Shown here: one piece after another, positions 1 through 8,511 of the stretch
Layout: every line of letters begins with the position of its first letter
Numbering within the stretch: the first letter of the stretch is position 1
Assembly: GCA_963840425.1 (NCBI GenBank)
Contig: CAWIYZ010000033.1
Span: forward strand, 372,001 to 436,000
Source: CADEFX01 sp963840425
GTDB lineage: Bacteria > Pseudomonadota > Alphaproteobacteria > Rhizobiales > Hyphomicrobiaceae
Length of the DNA: 64,000 nt
Reading direction: 5' to 3'
Translations under genes and position numbers: made by a program
Notes under the pieces: generated by a model
Told to the model about the DNA's origin: nothing
The model's input: the letters and a program-made list of their open reading frames with translations, nothing else
Databases searched by the model: none

Positions 1-1
1 G

Positions 2-565
2 AGCCACGATTGGACCGTCATGCTTTTCGATGCGCGCGCACGGTCAGCCCCGGTGCAGGTGCTTGAAGGGCATGACAGCGCAGTGCAGGCCCTCGCCTAC
101 TCCCCGGCGAGCCATCTTCTGGCGTCAGGCGCCGCCGACCGGACCGTCAAACTGTGGGACCCCGCCGTGCATCGGCTCATCCGCACCTATCGGGGTCACA
201 ACGATGCCGTGACAGCCGTAAGCGTAACGCCCGATGGCCGCGTCCTGGCTTCGGCCAGTCTCGATGGCGCGATCCGCCTCTGGTCGACCACGTCCAACCG
301 AACGCACCGCATCCTGCGCGGCCATCGCGGCCGCATCACGGCTCTGACATTCTCGCCGGACGGTCAACTACTGGTCTCGGCGGGCGATGATGGCGCAGTC
401 AAGCTGTGGGAGTTCCGGCGCGGCCGCTCCGCACGCAACCTGCACGGTCACACAGGCGAAGTGCGCAGCCTGAGTTTTGCACCGGACGGCCGCCGCCTTG
501 CATCGGCCGGCAGCGACGGTATCGTGCGACTATGGGAGGTGGGCGCCATCAAGCCTGGATCATAA
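2..565 (+). CDS. WD40 repeat protein, 3' part
   Basis: The reading frame is open at the left window edge: codons before the first ATG (position 20) read S-H-D-W-T-V and continue a WD40 blade, so the gene starts outside the window. At least four WD40 repeats are visible, each with a GH dipeptide near its start and a closing [VI][KR]LW (TVKLWD, AIRLWS, AVKLWE, IVRLWE). WD40 blades form a beta-propeller used as a protein-binding scaffold; no enzymatic domain is seen in this part. The upstream portion could carry a kinase, caspase-like or protease domain, but that cannot be told here. It ends 29 bp before the DapA-like gene on the same strand. Confidence 0.85.
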   Translation, partial: SHDWTVMLFDARARSAPVQVLEGHDSAVQALAYSPASHLLASGAADRTVKLWDPAVHRLIRTYRGHNDAVTAVSVTPDGRVLASASLDGAIRLWSTTSNRTHRILRGHRGRITALTFSPDGQLLVSAGDDGAVKLWEFRRGRSARNLHGHTGEVRSLSFAPDGRRLASAGSDGIVRLWEVGAIKPGS

Positions 566-594
566 CCCCGCCGGTCCCACCACGGGAGTAGACC

Positions 595-1512
595 ATGGCC
601 GAGCCCTATCGCGGCGTCTTTCCGATTGCCCCTACGCCATTCACCGACAGAGGCGAGGTTGACCTGCCGGGGCAACGGCGCGTGCTCGACTGCATGATCG
701 ATCAAGGCGTCGATGGCATCTGCATCCTCGCCAATTATTCGGAGCAGTTCCTGCTGTCTGACGAGGAGCGCAACACGCTGCTCGAACTGTGCCTCGCCCA
801 CGTGGCTGGACGCGTCCCCGTGATCGTCACGTGCAGCCATTTCAGCACGCAAATCGCCGTCGAGCGGGCCAAGCGCGCGGCCAAAGCCGGCGCCAAGATG
901 CTCATGCTGATGCCGCCCTATCACGGCGCCGCGTTACGTGCGACGGATACCGGTAATCTCGAGCACTTCCAGCAAGTGGCTGAAGCCGCCGGGGTTCCAG
1001 TCATGGTGCAGGATGCGCCGTTGAGCGGCGTCACTCTCACTGTCCCGTTTCTCGTGCGGCTGGCGCGTGAGGTGCCGTTTGTGCGCTACTTCAAGATCGA
1101 GGTTCCCGGTACAGCCGCCAAGCTGCGCGCACTGATCGAGGCTGGCGGTGCGGCCATTGCCGGTCCCTTTGACGGCGAAGAGTCCATCACGCTGATGGCC
1201 GATCTCGATGCTGGCGCCACGGGCACCATGCCGAGTGCACTGGCACCAGATCTCATCAAACCGGTCCTCGGGCACTATCATGCGGGACGCCGCAAGGATG
1301 CGGCCGCTCAGTACGCTCGCATTCTCCCACTCATCAACTATGAGAACCGGCAGTGTGGCCTCAGGGCGACCAAGGCTGTGATGCTTGCCGGCGGCGTCAT
1401 CAAGAGCGATTTCGTGCGCCACCCGCTGGAGCCGCTGCATCCCTCGGCACGGGAAGGCCTTTTGGAACTAGCACGCGAAACCAATCCGATTGCCCTCAGG
1501 TGGGGCAAGTAG
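595..1512 (+). CDS. Dihydrodipicolinate synthase/N-acetylneuraminate lyase (DapA/NanA) family protein
   Basis: The protein is 305 aa, the normal size of this class I aldolase (TIM-barrel) family. Lys167 in VRYFKIE aligns with the Schiff-base lysine. The substrate-loop motif GTTGE is changed to NYSEQF (about residues 47-52), followed by the family's LSDEER. The conserved catalytic Tyr of DapA (YNVP-type motif) appears replaced by VQDAP near residue 138. It is therefore unlikely to be the lysine-biosynthesis enzyme and more likely a lyase or aldolase for another 2-oxo acid. The ATG at 595 follows GGGAG by 7 nt. The substrate is unknown. Confidence 0.85.
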   Translation: MAEPYRGVFPIAPTPFTDRGEVDLPGQRRVLDCMIDQGVDGICILANYSEQFLLSDEERNTLLELCLAHVAGRVPVIVTCSHFSTQIAVERAKRAAKAGAKMLMLMPPYHGAALRATDTGNLEHFQQVAEAAGVPVMVQDAPLSGVTLTVPFLVRLAREVPFVRYFKIEVPGTAAKLRALIEAGGAAIAGPFDGEESITLMADLDAGATGTMPSALAPDLIKPVLGHYHAGRRKDAAAQYARILPLINYENRQCGLRATKAVMLAGGVIKSDFVRHPLEPLHPSAREGLLELARETNPIALRWGK

Positions 1513-1670
1513 GCAACGGAACCCAGAGGCAACACCTTTTCGTTAGGTGTTTTCAACAGCTGGGCCGTAGGCCTGCCAAGATCGGCTCCGATGCTAGACT
1601 GAGTGCAATTCGGCGCCGGGCGGGGCGACGGTCAACACAACAGACTTCGTGGCGAGAGCGGGAACTCACG

Positions 1671-3080
1671 ATGTTCGGCCGGCGGAAGAAAGCCGAGGGT
1701 TTCGAGTGGCACAAATATGTGCGCACGACCATCAAGCTCAGGCGCGAGGCGCGGCGCGAGAAAGTGGACCGGTTCAGGCGATCGGCCGCCGAGGGCGCCA
1801 AGGCTGCGGGTGATGTAGCGGGCTCGATGGCGAAAGAGGGTGCCCAGCAGTTTGCGGCAGGCGCGCGCTTTGCTGGTGGCGCTGCCGGCGTCATGGCCAA
1901 GGAAGGCGCCCGGCACTTCGCATGGGGCGCCAAGGTCGCGGGCACCACCGCAGGCTCCATGGCCATCACCAGTGCCGTATGGCTTGCCGTCACGGTGCGA
2001 TCGTTGAGCCTGAATTTGGCACACGCCGCGCTGATCGGCGCGCGGGCAACCGCCAAGTTTGTCCGCGTTACGAATTCCGTTATCAAACGGGCATTGATGA
2101 CCATGCTCCGGTCCGAGGCCATGCGCCCTCTACTCGACATTTTGGGGCGACCGGGCGTCTCCACGCCGCTGGCGCTCGCCGGTGCAATTGCCCTGCTCGC
2201 CGGTCTGGTGCGCCCGATACTTGGGTTTGGGCTGGACACGGAAACGGGCGTTGCCCTGCTGTTCGGTCTCATCTGCCTGCTGGCCGCATACGGTCCGCGC
2301 AGCCTTCTCGGCACGGCTCCACCTATGCCGCAGTGGCTGTCGAGAATCGATCCTGCAATCCGGACGCGCGTATCGTATGGCTGCGTCGCGGTTCTGCTGG
2401 GGATTGTGGCATGGAGTCTGGCGCCCAGCCAAATGACGCTTCCCGGCGCTGCGCACATCACCGGCAGCCTGCCGCTGATCGGTGGGCGCACCGTCGAGGG
2501 GCGCGCAGCGGCACTGGCCGGCGACCTTCTGCGCATTGGGCCGACCGTCGTGAAGCTTGCTGGCGTCGAGGTCCCGGAGCGAGAGCAGCGCTGCCTGCGT
2601 CCCGGCAATCGGCGCTGGCGATGCGCGGAAGCCGCCCAAGATGGACTGGCCGAACTCACGCGCGGTCGCGCGATCAGATGCGACATCAAAGGCACCGACG
2701 CGGCGGGACGCGCCAGCGGCATATGCTTTGACGGCGCGACCGATATCGGCGCGGCGCTCGTCAAGGGTGGGCATGCCTTTGCCGAGCAGGGCTTTCTCGC
2801 ACGCTATGCGCGCCAGGAATCGCAGGCTCAGGCAGCCAAGATCGGTCTCTGGAGCGGCGAGGCGGAACGCCCGGCGAGCTATCGTGCGCGCACCTGGGAA
2901 GAGGCGAAGCGGTCAGCCCCAGACGGCTGCCCGATCAAAGGGCAGGTCGCCGGCGGGGCGCGTGTCTACGTGCTGCCGTGGTCGCCGGACTACGGTCGCG
3001 TACGCGTGAGCAAGTCGCGCGGGGGCCGCTGGTTCTGCAGCGAGCAGGAAGCCATCGCCGCCGGCTGGGAAAGAGGTTAG
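1671..3080 (+). CDS. Membrane protein with C-terminal thermonuclease (SNase-like) domain
   Basis: The frame is open far upstream, but that part overlaps the previous gene; the first sensible start is ATG 1671 (MFGRRKKAEGF), giving about 469 aa. Residues 1-120 are basic and Ala/Gly-rich, with repeats of the type A-G-x-MAKEGA. Hydrophobic segments follow (about 165-190 and 200-225), and another near 240-258. The C-terminal 200 residues match the secreted-nuclease (SNase) fold: GDLLRIG, VVKLAGVEVPE, a C-x-R...C pair, and GHAFAEQGFLARY. A short tail, CPIKGQV...WFCSEQEAIAAGW, is often found after such domains. Function beyond possible nuclease activity is unknown. Confidence 0.75.
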   Translation: MFGRRKKAEGFEWHKYVRTTIKLRREARREKVDRFRRSAAEGAKAAGDVAGSMAKEGAQQFAAGARFAGGAAGVMAKEGARHFAWGAKVAGTTAGSMAITSAVWLAVTVRSLSLNLAHAALIGARATAKFVRVTNSVIKRALMTMLRSEAMRPLLDILGRPGVSTPLALAGAIALLAGLVRPILGFGLDTETGVALLFGLICLLAAYGPRSLLGTAPPMPQWLSRIDPAIRTRVSYGCVAVLLGIVAWSLAPSQMTLPGAAHITGSLPLIGGRTVEGRAAALAGDLLRIGPTVVKLAGVEVPEREQRCLRPGNRRWRCAEAAQDGLAELTRGRAIRCDIKGTDAAGRASGICFDGATDIGAALVKGGHAFAEQGFLARYARQESQAQAAKIGLWSGEAERPASYRARTWEEAKRSAPDGCPIKGQVAGGARVYVLPWSPDYGRVRVSKSRGGRWFCSEQEAIAAGWERG

Positions 3081-3083
3081 CGC

Positions 3084-5508
3084 TCAGCCTCTGATCTCGC
3101 CGCCGGTGGCACGCCTAACCTCGGCGATAATCTTCTTCGATACTGCCTCGATCTCCTGATCGGTCAGCGTCTTGTCCTTGGGCGCCAACGTAACCTCGAC
3201 AGCAATCGACTTCTTGTCCTGGCCGAGACTGCCGCCCTCGAACACGTCGAACACATTGACGCCGGCGATTAGGGCCTTGTCGGCACCCTGCGCCGCGCGC
3301 ACCACGTCGCCGGCTGCCACTTTACGATCGAGCACGAAGGCAAAGTCGCGTGTCAGCGGCAGCAGGTCGCCCGCATCGAGTGATTGCCGGGCGCGAACTC
3401 TTGCGCTTTTCCGCCGGGATCGCATCGAGAAACACCTCGAATGCTGCGGCTGGAGCCAAGACATCGAGCTCCTTCAGCGTCTCAGGATGCACCTCGCCGA
3501 AGTGCGCAAGCACTGTCTTGGGTCCGAGGCGCAAGCTGGCACTGCGTCCCGGATGAAACCATGCGGGCACGTCCCGCGTGATCTGCGCCCGCGTGGGGTC
3601 CAAGCCCAGTCCGGACAGTAGGGCGAATACGTCCGCCTTGACATCGAAGAAGCCGGCATCGTGGGCATCCTGACCCCAGAGCCTGCCCGCGCCCCTTAGC
3701 AATGTATTCCCGGCCCTGACGCCGCCGGCGATCATGATCTGATCCTCTGGCCGGTCGCCGCGATATGCCTGTCCGATCTCGAACAGAGCGACATCCGCAA
3801 AGCCGCGATTGCGATTGCGCTGCACGGCCGTCAGCAACCCCGGAAGCAGGCTAGGCCGCATGGAGCTCATCTCGCTGGAGATCGGGTTGGCCAGCTCAAG
3901 CGCATCCTGCCCGCCGCCGAACACCTGCGCCTGCCTGCGCGTAATGAACGACCAGGTCACCGCCTCCACAAAGCCTCTCCCCGCGACCAGGCGCCGGGCC
4001 CGGCGCACGCGCCGCTGCTTATCGGTCAGTACGGCACGGGCCACGCCAAACGGCCGCGGCATCGGCGCGGACGGCACCGTATCAAGCCCCGCGATGCGGG
4101 CTACCTCCTCAACGAGATCAGCCGGTCCGTGCACATCGGGCCGCCAACTCGGCGCCGTCACGGTCATGGTCGCGCCTTTGCCATCGACAGCAAAGCCGAG
4201 CGTCTCCAGCGTCTTGCGCACCTGCGTCTCGGGCAGCTTCAGACCCGCAAGCTTCTCGATGCGCGCGAAGCTGAAGGGAATGACTGTGCGCTTGATCGGA
4301 GGCTCACCAGCGATCCTGCGTTTGGACGGCTCTCCGCCTGCGCCCTCCAGCATCATGCGCGTCGCCAGATCGAGACCCGGTTCGATGAAGGCCGGATCGA
4401 CCCCGCGCTCGAAGCGATAGCGGGCGTCGGTCTGCAGCCCCACCTTGCGTCCCGTCGCAGCCGTTCGCAGCGGATCGAAGTAGGCGCATTCGATCAGCAC
4501 ATTGCGCGTCTCGTGCGTACAGCCCGTCTCCTCGCCGCCCATGATGCCGCCGAAGCCCAGCACCGCACGCTCGTCAGCAATGACGCACATGGTCTCGTCG
4601 GCTTCATACGTCTTGCCGTCGAGGCCAACGAACTTCTCACCTTTCTTGCCCAGCCGCGCGCGAATGGCGCCTTGCAGCTTGTCGGCGTCGTAGACGTGCA
4701 GCGGCCGGCCGCGATCGAGGCTGATGTAGTTGGTCACATCGACGACCGCATTGATGGGCCGCAAGCCGACAGCCTTCAGTCGCCGCTGCATCCATGCCGG
4801 AGATGATCCGTTCTTGATGCCGCGGATATATCGCCCAGCGAAGCACGGGCAGGCGTCCTCCGCACCCTTCGGAAACTCGAGCTTGATGTCGATCGGACAG
4901 TCGTACTTACCCTCGACGCCGGTTAGCTTCGGCTCGGGTTTCAGCTTGCCGAGGCCGCACGCAGCCAGATCTCGGGCGATCCCACGTACGCCCGTGCAGT
5001 CGGGACGATTGGGCGTCAGCTTCACCTCGATGACGGGATCGTCGAGGCCCATCACATCGATGAAGCGCTTACCCAACGCCGAGGCGTGCGCAGGGTCCAG
5101 ATCGATGATGCCTTCGTGGTCGTCCGACAGCTCCAGCTCGCGCTCCGACACCAGCATGCCGTCCGACACCACGCCGCGCACGGGCCGCTTGTCGAGGGTG
5201 ATCTTGGTACCCGGTATGTAGCTGCCGACAGGCGCGTACACACCGATCATGCCGGTGCGCGCGTTGGGCGCCCCGCACACGACCTCGACTACGCCGCTAC
5301 CGGTATCGACCTGGCATACCTGCAGCTTATCGGCATTGGGATGCTTGCGAGCCTCGAGCACGCGCGCCACGACGAATGCGCCCAGCGCCTTGGCGGGGTC
5401 CTCTACGCCTTCGACCTCGAGCCCGATGGTCGAGAGCTTGCGCGTCAGCTCATCCACCGAAGCCTCGGCGTCGAGATGATCCTTCAGCCAGGAGAGCGTG
5501 AATTTCAT
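3084..5508 (-). CDS. pheT: Phenylalanine--tRNA ligase beta subunit, reading frame broken near 3396
   Basis: PheT charges tRNA-Phe together with PheS as an alpha2beta2 enzyme. The frame from 5508 holds the N-terminal tRNA-binding domain (about residues 39-150), the B3/B4 editing region and the B5 and core domains. It then runs into nonsense after PAEKRKSS and would stop at 3322. The ferredoxin-fold anticodon-binding domain (DLLPLTRDFAFVLD to ATGGEIRG) continues in another frame and ends at 3084. Removing one A of the AA at 3396-3397 (plus strand) joins both parts into a normal protein of about 808 aa. The start overlaps the pheS stop by 4 nt (ATGA). Since the gene is essential and no second copy is in view, a sequence error is the simplest explanation. 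Confidence 0.9.
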
Positions 5509-6578
5509 GAGGACGTGCCGCCCGCCAGCGTCGGTACATCGAACGGCAGGAAGCCGTAGTGCCTCAGCCAGCGCAGGTCAGCCGCGAACATGTCGCGCAG
5601 ATCCGGAATGCCGTATTTCAGCATGGCGATGCGATCGAGCCCCATGCCGAAGGCGAAGCCCTGGTAGCGCTCCGGATCGAGCCCGCAATTGGCGATCACG
5701 TTCGGGTGCACCATGCCGGAGCCCAGGATCTCCAGCCACCGGCCCGGCTTGCCGATGGCGGCGGCATCGATGTCCACCTCCATCGACGGCTCTGTGAATG
5801 GGAAATGCGAAGCACGGAAACGCATCTTTACATCATCAACCTCGAAGAACGCCTTGCAGAACTCTTCCAGGCACCACTTGAGGTGCCCGAGGTGCGTTTC
5901 CTCGTCGATCACCAAGCCCTCGATCTGATGGAACATGGGCGTGTGCGTCTGGTCGCTGTCGCTGCGATATACGCGGCCCGGCACGATGATGCGGATCGGC
6001 GGCTTCTGAGACAGCATGGTGCGCACCTGCACCGGGCTCGTATGCGTGCGCAAGACCAGCCGCGACCCGTCGGCCCTTGGCTGCAGGTAGAACGTGTCGT
6101 GCTCCTGCCGCGCCGGGTGCTCCGGCGGGATGTTGAGCTTGGTGAAGTTGTAGTCGTCCGTCTCGATGTCGGGGCCCTCGGCGACGGCGAAGCCCATATC
6201 ACCAAAGATCTCGACGATCTCGTCGTAGACCTGCGACACGGGATGGACACGCCCATCTGCCTGCGGACCGAGCCGCACCGGCAGGGTGATATCCACTTGC
6301 TCGGTGGCGAGCCTCTGTCCGAGCGCGGCCTTCTCCAGATCGGCCTTGCGCGCGTCGAGCGCGTCGCCCACGCGCGTCTTGACGGCGTTGACGGCCTGCC
6401 CGAAGGCCTTGCGCTGGTCAGGCGGCAGCTTGCCCAGCTCGGCCATCAACTCCGAGACCTGGCCCTTGCGGCCGAGCGCTGCGATACGCACCTGCTCGAG
6501 CGCCGTCAGGTCACCTGCAACGGTAATCTGCGTGATCAGCGCCTGTTCGAGCGCAGCAATATCGGCATGTTCCGGCAT
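5505..6578 (-). CDS. pheS: Phenylalanine--tRNA ligase alpha subunit
   Basis: The 357-aa protein is full length for bacterial PheS. An N-terminal coiled-coil tRNA-binding arm (about 1-90) is followed by the class II catalytic core, with motif 2 around FHQIEGLVIDE and motif 3 in GFAFGMGLDRIAMLKYGI near the C-terminus. It makes Phe-AMP and Phe-tRNA with PheT in the cytoplasm. It is translationally coupled to pheT by a 4-nt overlap and lies 70 bp downstream of rplT. The order rpmI-rplT-pheS-pheT is the classic bacterial arrangement. Confidence 0.97.
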   Translation of the reverse strand: MPEHADIAALEQALITQITVAGDLTALEQVRIAALGRKGQVSELMAELGKLPPDQRKAFGQAVNAVKTRVGDALDARKADLEKAALGQRLATEQVDITLPVRLGPQADGRVHPVSQVYDEIVEIFGDMGFAVAEGPDIETDDYNFTKLNIPPEHPARQEHDTFYLQPRADGSRLVLRTHTSPVQVRTMLSQKPPIRIIVPGRVYRSDSDQTHTPMFHQIEGLVIDEETHLGHLKWCLEEFCKAFFEVDDVKMRFRASHFPFTEPSMEVDIDAAAIGKPGRWLEILGSGMVHPNVIANCGLDPERYQGFAFGMGLDRIAMLKYGIPDLRDMFAADLRWLRHYGFLPFDVPTLAGGTSS

Positions 6579-6648
6579 TACGCCTCGCGGAAGATTCGGT
6601 TCGCGACTCTCGGCTTGTGAGACCGCCCGCGCAGACCTACCCGCAGCT

Positions 6649-7011
6649 TCAGGCCGCGGCCTTCTGCGCCGCCGCCTGGTCGACCAGCGCCTTGAACGCC
6701 GCCGCGTCCTTCACGGCGATGTCCGCCAGCACCTTGCGGTCGATCTCGATCCCGGCCTGCGACAGGCCGTGAATAAATCGGCCGTAGGTCATGCCGTGCT
6801 CGCGCACTGCCGCGTTGATGCGCTGAATCCAGAGTGCGCGGAAGGTGCGCTTCTTGCGCTTGCGATCGCGATAGGCGTACTGCATCGCCTTCTCGACCGC
6901 CTGCTTGGCGATCCTGATCGTATTCTTGCGCCGGCCGTAGTAGCCCTTGGCCTGCTTGAGGACTTTCTTATGCTTGGCGTGGGCGGTAACGCCGCGCTTG
7001 ACGCGTGCCAT
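6649..7011 (-). CDS. rplT: 50S ribosomal protein L20
   Basis: The protein has 120 aa and begins MARVKRGVTAHAKHKKVLK, the typical L20 N-terminal extension, followed by GYYGRRKNTIR and ALWIQRINAAVREHG. L20 binds 23S rRNA early in large-subunit assembly. It lies 55 bp downstream of rpmI on the same strand; in many bacteria L20 represses this operon by binding the leader, but no leader structure is demonstrated here. Confidence 0.98.
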   Translation of the reverse strand: MARVKRGVTAHAKHKKVLKQAKGYYGRRKNTIRIAKQAVEKAMQYAYRDRKRKKRTFRALWIQRINAAVREHGMTYGRFIHGLSQAGIEIDRKVLADIAVKDAAAFKALVDQAAAQKAAA

Positions 7012-7066
7012 GGAAGTGCTCCGTCGCTGTCCGCTTCAGATGAACTGATAACTGCCGGCCGGTGGC

Positions 7067-7267
7067 CTAGCGGTTGTAGGGCATGTACTTCTTGACGATG
7101 CTGGCATCGCTGTCGTTCAGCACCATAGTGCCGCGCGCCGAGCGCACGAACTTGGCCGTGCGCTTGATCATGCCGTGCCGCTTGCCCTGGGCCAGGGCCT
7201 TGACTTTGCCCGTACCCGTCATCTTGAAGCGCTTCTTGGCGCCGCTCTTGGTCTTCATCTTGGGCAT
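7067..7267 (-). CDS. rpmI: 50S ribosomal protein L35
   Basis: The 66-aa protein MPKMKTKSGAKKRFKMT... is a normal L35. A longer frame exists upstream to 7348, but the start is set by ATG at 7267, preceded by AGGAGAG at 4-5 nt spacing. L35 is a small basic protein of the 50S subunit. It is the first gene of the rpmI-rplT-pheST unit in this window; infC lies further upstream with an oppositely oriented small gene in between. Confidence 0.97.
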   Translation of the reverse strand: MPKMKTKSGAKKRFKMTGTGKVKALAQGKRHGMIKRTAKFVRSARGTMVLNDSDASIVKKYMPYNR

Positions 7268-7499
7268 TTTGCTCTCCTGATGGCGGTCCGATAGGCGGCT
7301 CGGAACGAGCCGGCTGGACTGCTGGGTTGTAAGCATGAAAGCCGCCACGGCATGCCCCGCCGGGCGGCTCCGGACGGGTTATTAGTGCGAACGGGCTGAT
7401 CACGCAACGACTTTCCTGGACTGTCGCGCTTGGCGCGAGCAGGCGCCCGGAAAGTCGGGTATATTTGCCTCTCGACAAATGCAGACAGGATGCGCCCCA

Positions 7500-7796
7500 A
7501 TGCTCTCTGCACTGAAAGCAGCATGGAGCCGACTAACCAGTGGATCAGGTGCAAGCACAGATGGCCCACCGATCCCGGCCGTCGACTACAAGGGCTATCG
7601 CATCCGCCCGGCCCCGTACCTGAGCAACCGGCAATACCAGACTGCCGGAAGCATCGAAAGGGATACGCCGGAGGGGCTCAAGGAGCACAAATTCATCCGC
7701 GCCGACACCTATGCCAGCCGGGACGACGCGATCACCTTCACGATCCTGAAGGCCCAGCAGATCATCGACCAGCAGGGCGACCGCATCTTCTCTTGA
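7500..7796 (+). CDS. HlyU family protein
   Basis: The small protein (98 aa from ATG 7500; an upstream in-frame ATG at 7479 is possible) carries the conserved core YKGYRIRPAPY, YQTAGSIERD, EHKFIRADTYASRDDAI and QIIDQQGDR, typical of alphaproteobacterial HlyU-like proteins. The family is named after a Vibrio haemolysin regulator, but these alphaproteobacterial members have no clear DNA-binding helix and their role is unknown. It sits alone on the plus strand between rpmI and infC, splitting the usual infC-rpmI linkage. Confidence 0.8.
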   Translation: MLSALKAAWSRLTSGSGASTDGPPIPAVDYKGYRIRPAPYLSNRQYQTAGSIERDTPEGLKEHKFIRADTYASRDDAITFTILKAQQIIDQQGDRIFS

Positions 7797-7847
7797 GAGG
7801 GTGGAAGCGCCGATCCGCTCATAGCGGACCGGCGGCGTGCCAGCCGC

Positions 7848-8387
7848 TCACCTCGGCGCCAACACCATGACCATCTGACGGCCTTCGAGGCGCGGCTCGG
7901 CCTCGACTTTGGCCGTGCCCTCGATGTCGGTCTTCACACGCTGCAGGAGCTGGTAGCCAAGCTCCTGATGGGCGAGCTCGCGGCCCCGAAAGCGCAACGT
8001 GATTTTGACCTTATCGCCCTCGTCGAAGAAGCGACGCATCGACCGCATCTTCACATCGTAGTCATGATCGTCGATGCTCGGGCGCATCTTGATCTCTTTG
8101 ATCTCGACGATCTTCTGCCGCTTGCGGGCCTCGGCGGCCTTCTTCTGCTCCTGGTACTTGAACTTGCCGTAATCCAGGATCTTGGCCACCGGCGGATCGG
8201 CGTCCGGCGAAATCTCGACGAGGTCGAGCCCCGCAGCAGTGGCCCGATCCTGGGCGTCCTGCTTGCTGACGACACCAACATTCTGGCCATTCTCGTCGAT
8301 AAGGCGGACCTCCCTGGCCCGTATGGCCTCGTTCATCCTTGGGCCGGATTGCTCGCGCTCCGGCGCGGCGCGCATTGGACGACGGAT
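7848..8387 (-). CDS. infC: Translation initiation factor IF-3, probable ATC start
   Basis: IF-3 binds the 30S subunit and checks start-codon and initiator-tRNA pairing. The N-terminal domain (NEAIRAREVRLIDENG), the linker and the C-terminal domain (KMRPSIDDHDYDVK) are intact. ATG 8375 would give 175 aa. However, the codons just upstream read ATC-CGT-CGT-CCA (I-R-R-P), match the usual N-terminus of alphaproteobacterial IF-3, and are preceded by GAGGGAG at 6-7 nt spacing. An in-frame TGA lies a few codons further up. I therefore place the start at ATC 8387 (179 aa). Rare start codons on infC are known to give self-control, because IF-3 rejects them. Confidence 0.93.
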   Translation of the reverse strand: MRRPMRAAPEREQSGPRMNEAIRAREVRLIDENGQNVGVVSKQDAQDRATAAGLDLVEISPDADPPVAKILDYGKFKYQEQKKAAEARKRQKIVEIKEIKMRPSIDDHDYDVKMRSMRRFFDEGDKVKITLRFRGRELAHQELGYQLLQRVKTDIEGTAKVEAEPRLEGRQMVMVLAPR

Positions 8388-8511
8388 GTTGCGTCTCCCT
8401 CAATAGCCTCTGACAAAGTGCTCAACGGGCAAAGCCACCGCGCCAAGGGCCGGCAACTCGCACAAACGTGCTGCCCACTGATGCTATGAATCCGCAACTA
8501 GGCCATGCAAG

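Noticed and set aside
1553..2764. 403-aa minus-strand frame opposite the thermonuclease-domain gene
   Set aside because: Ser/Ala/Arg-rich shadow; the plus strand has a recognisable SNase domain.
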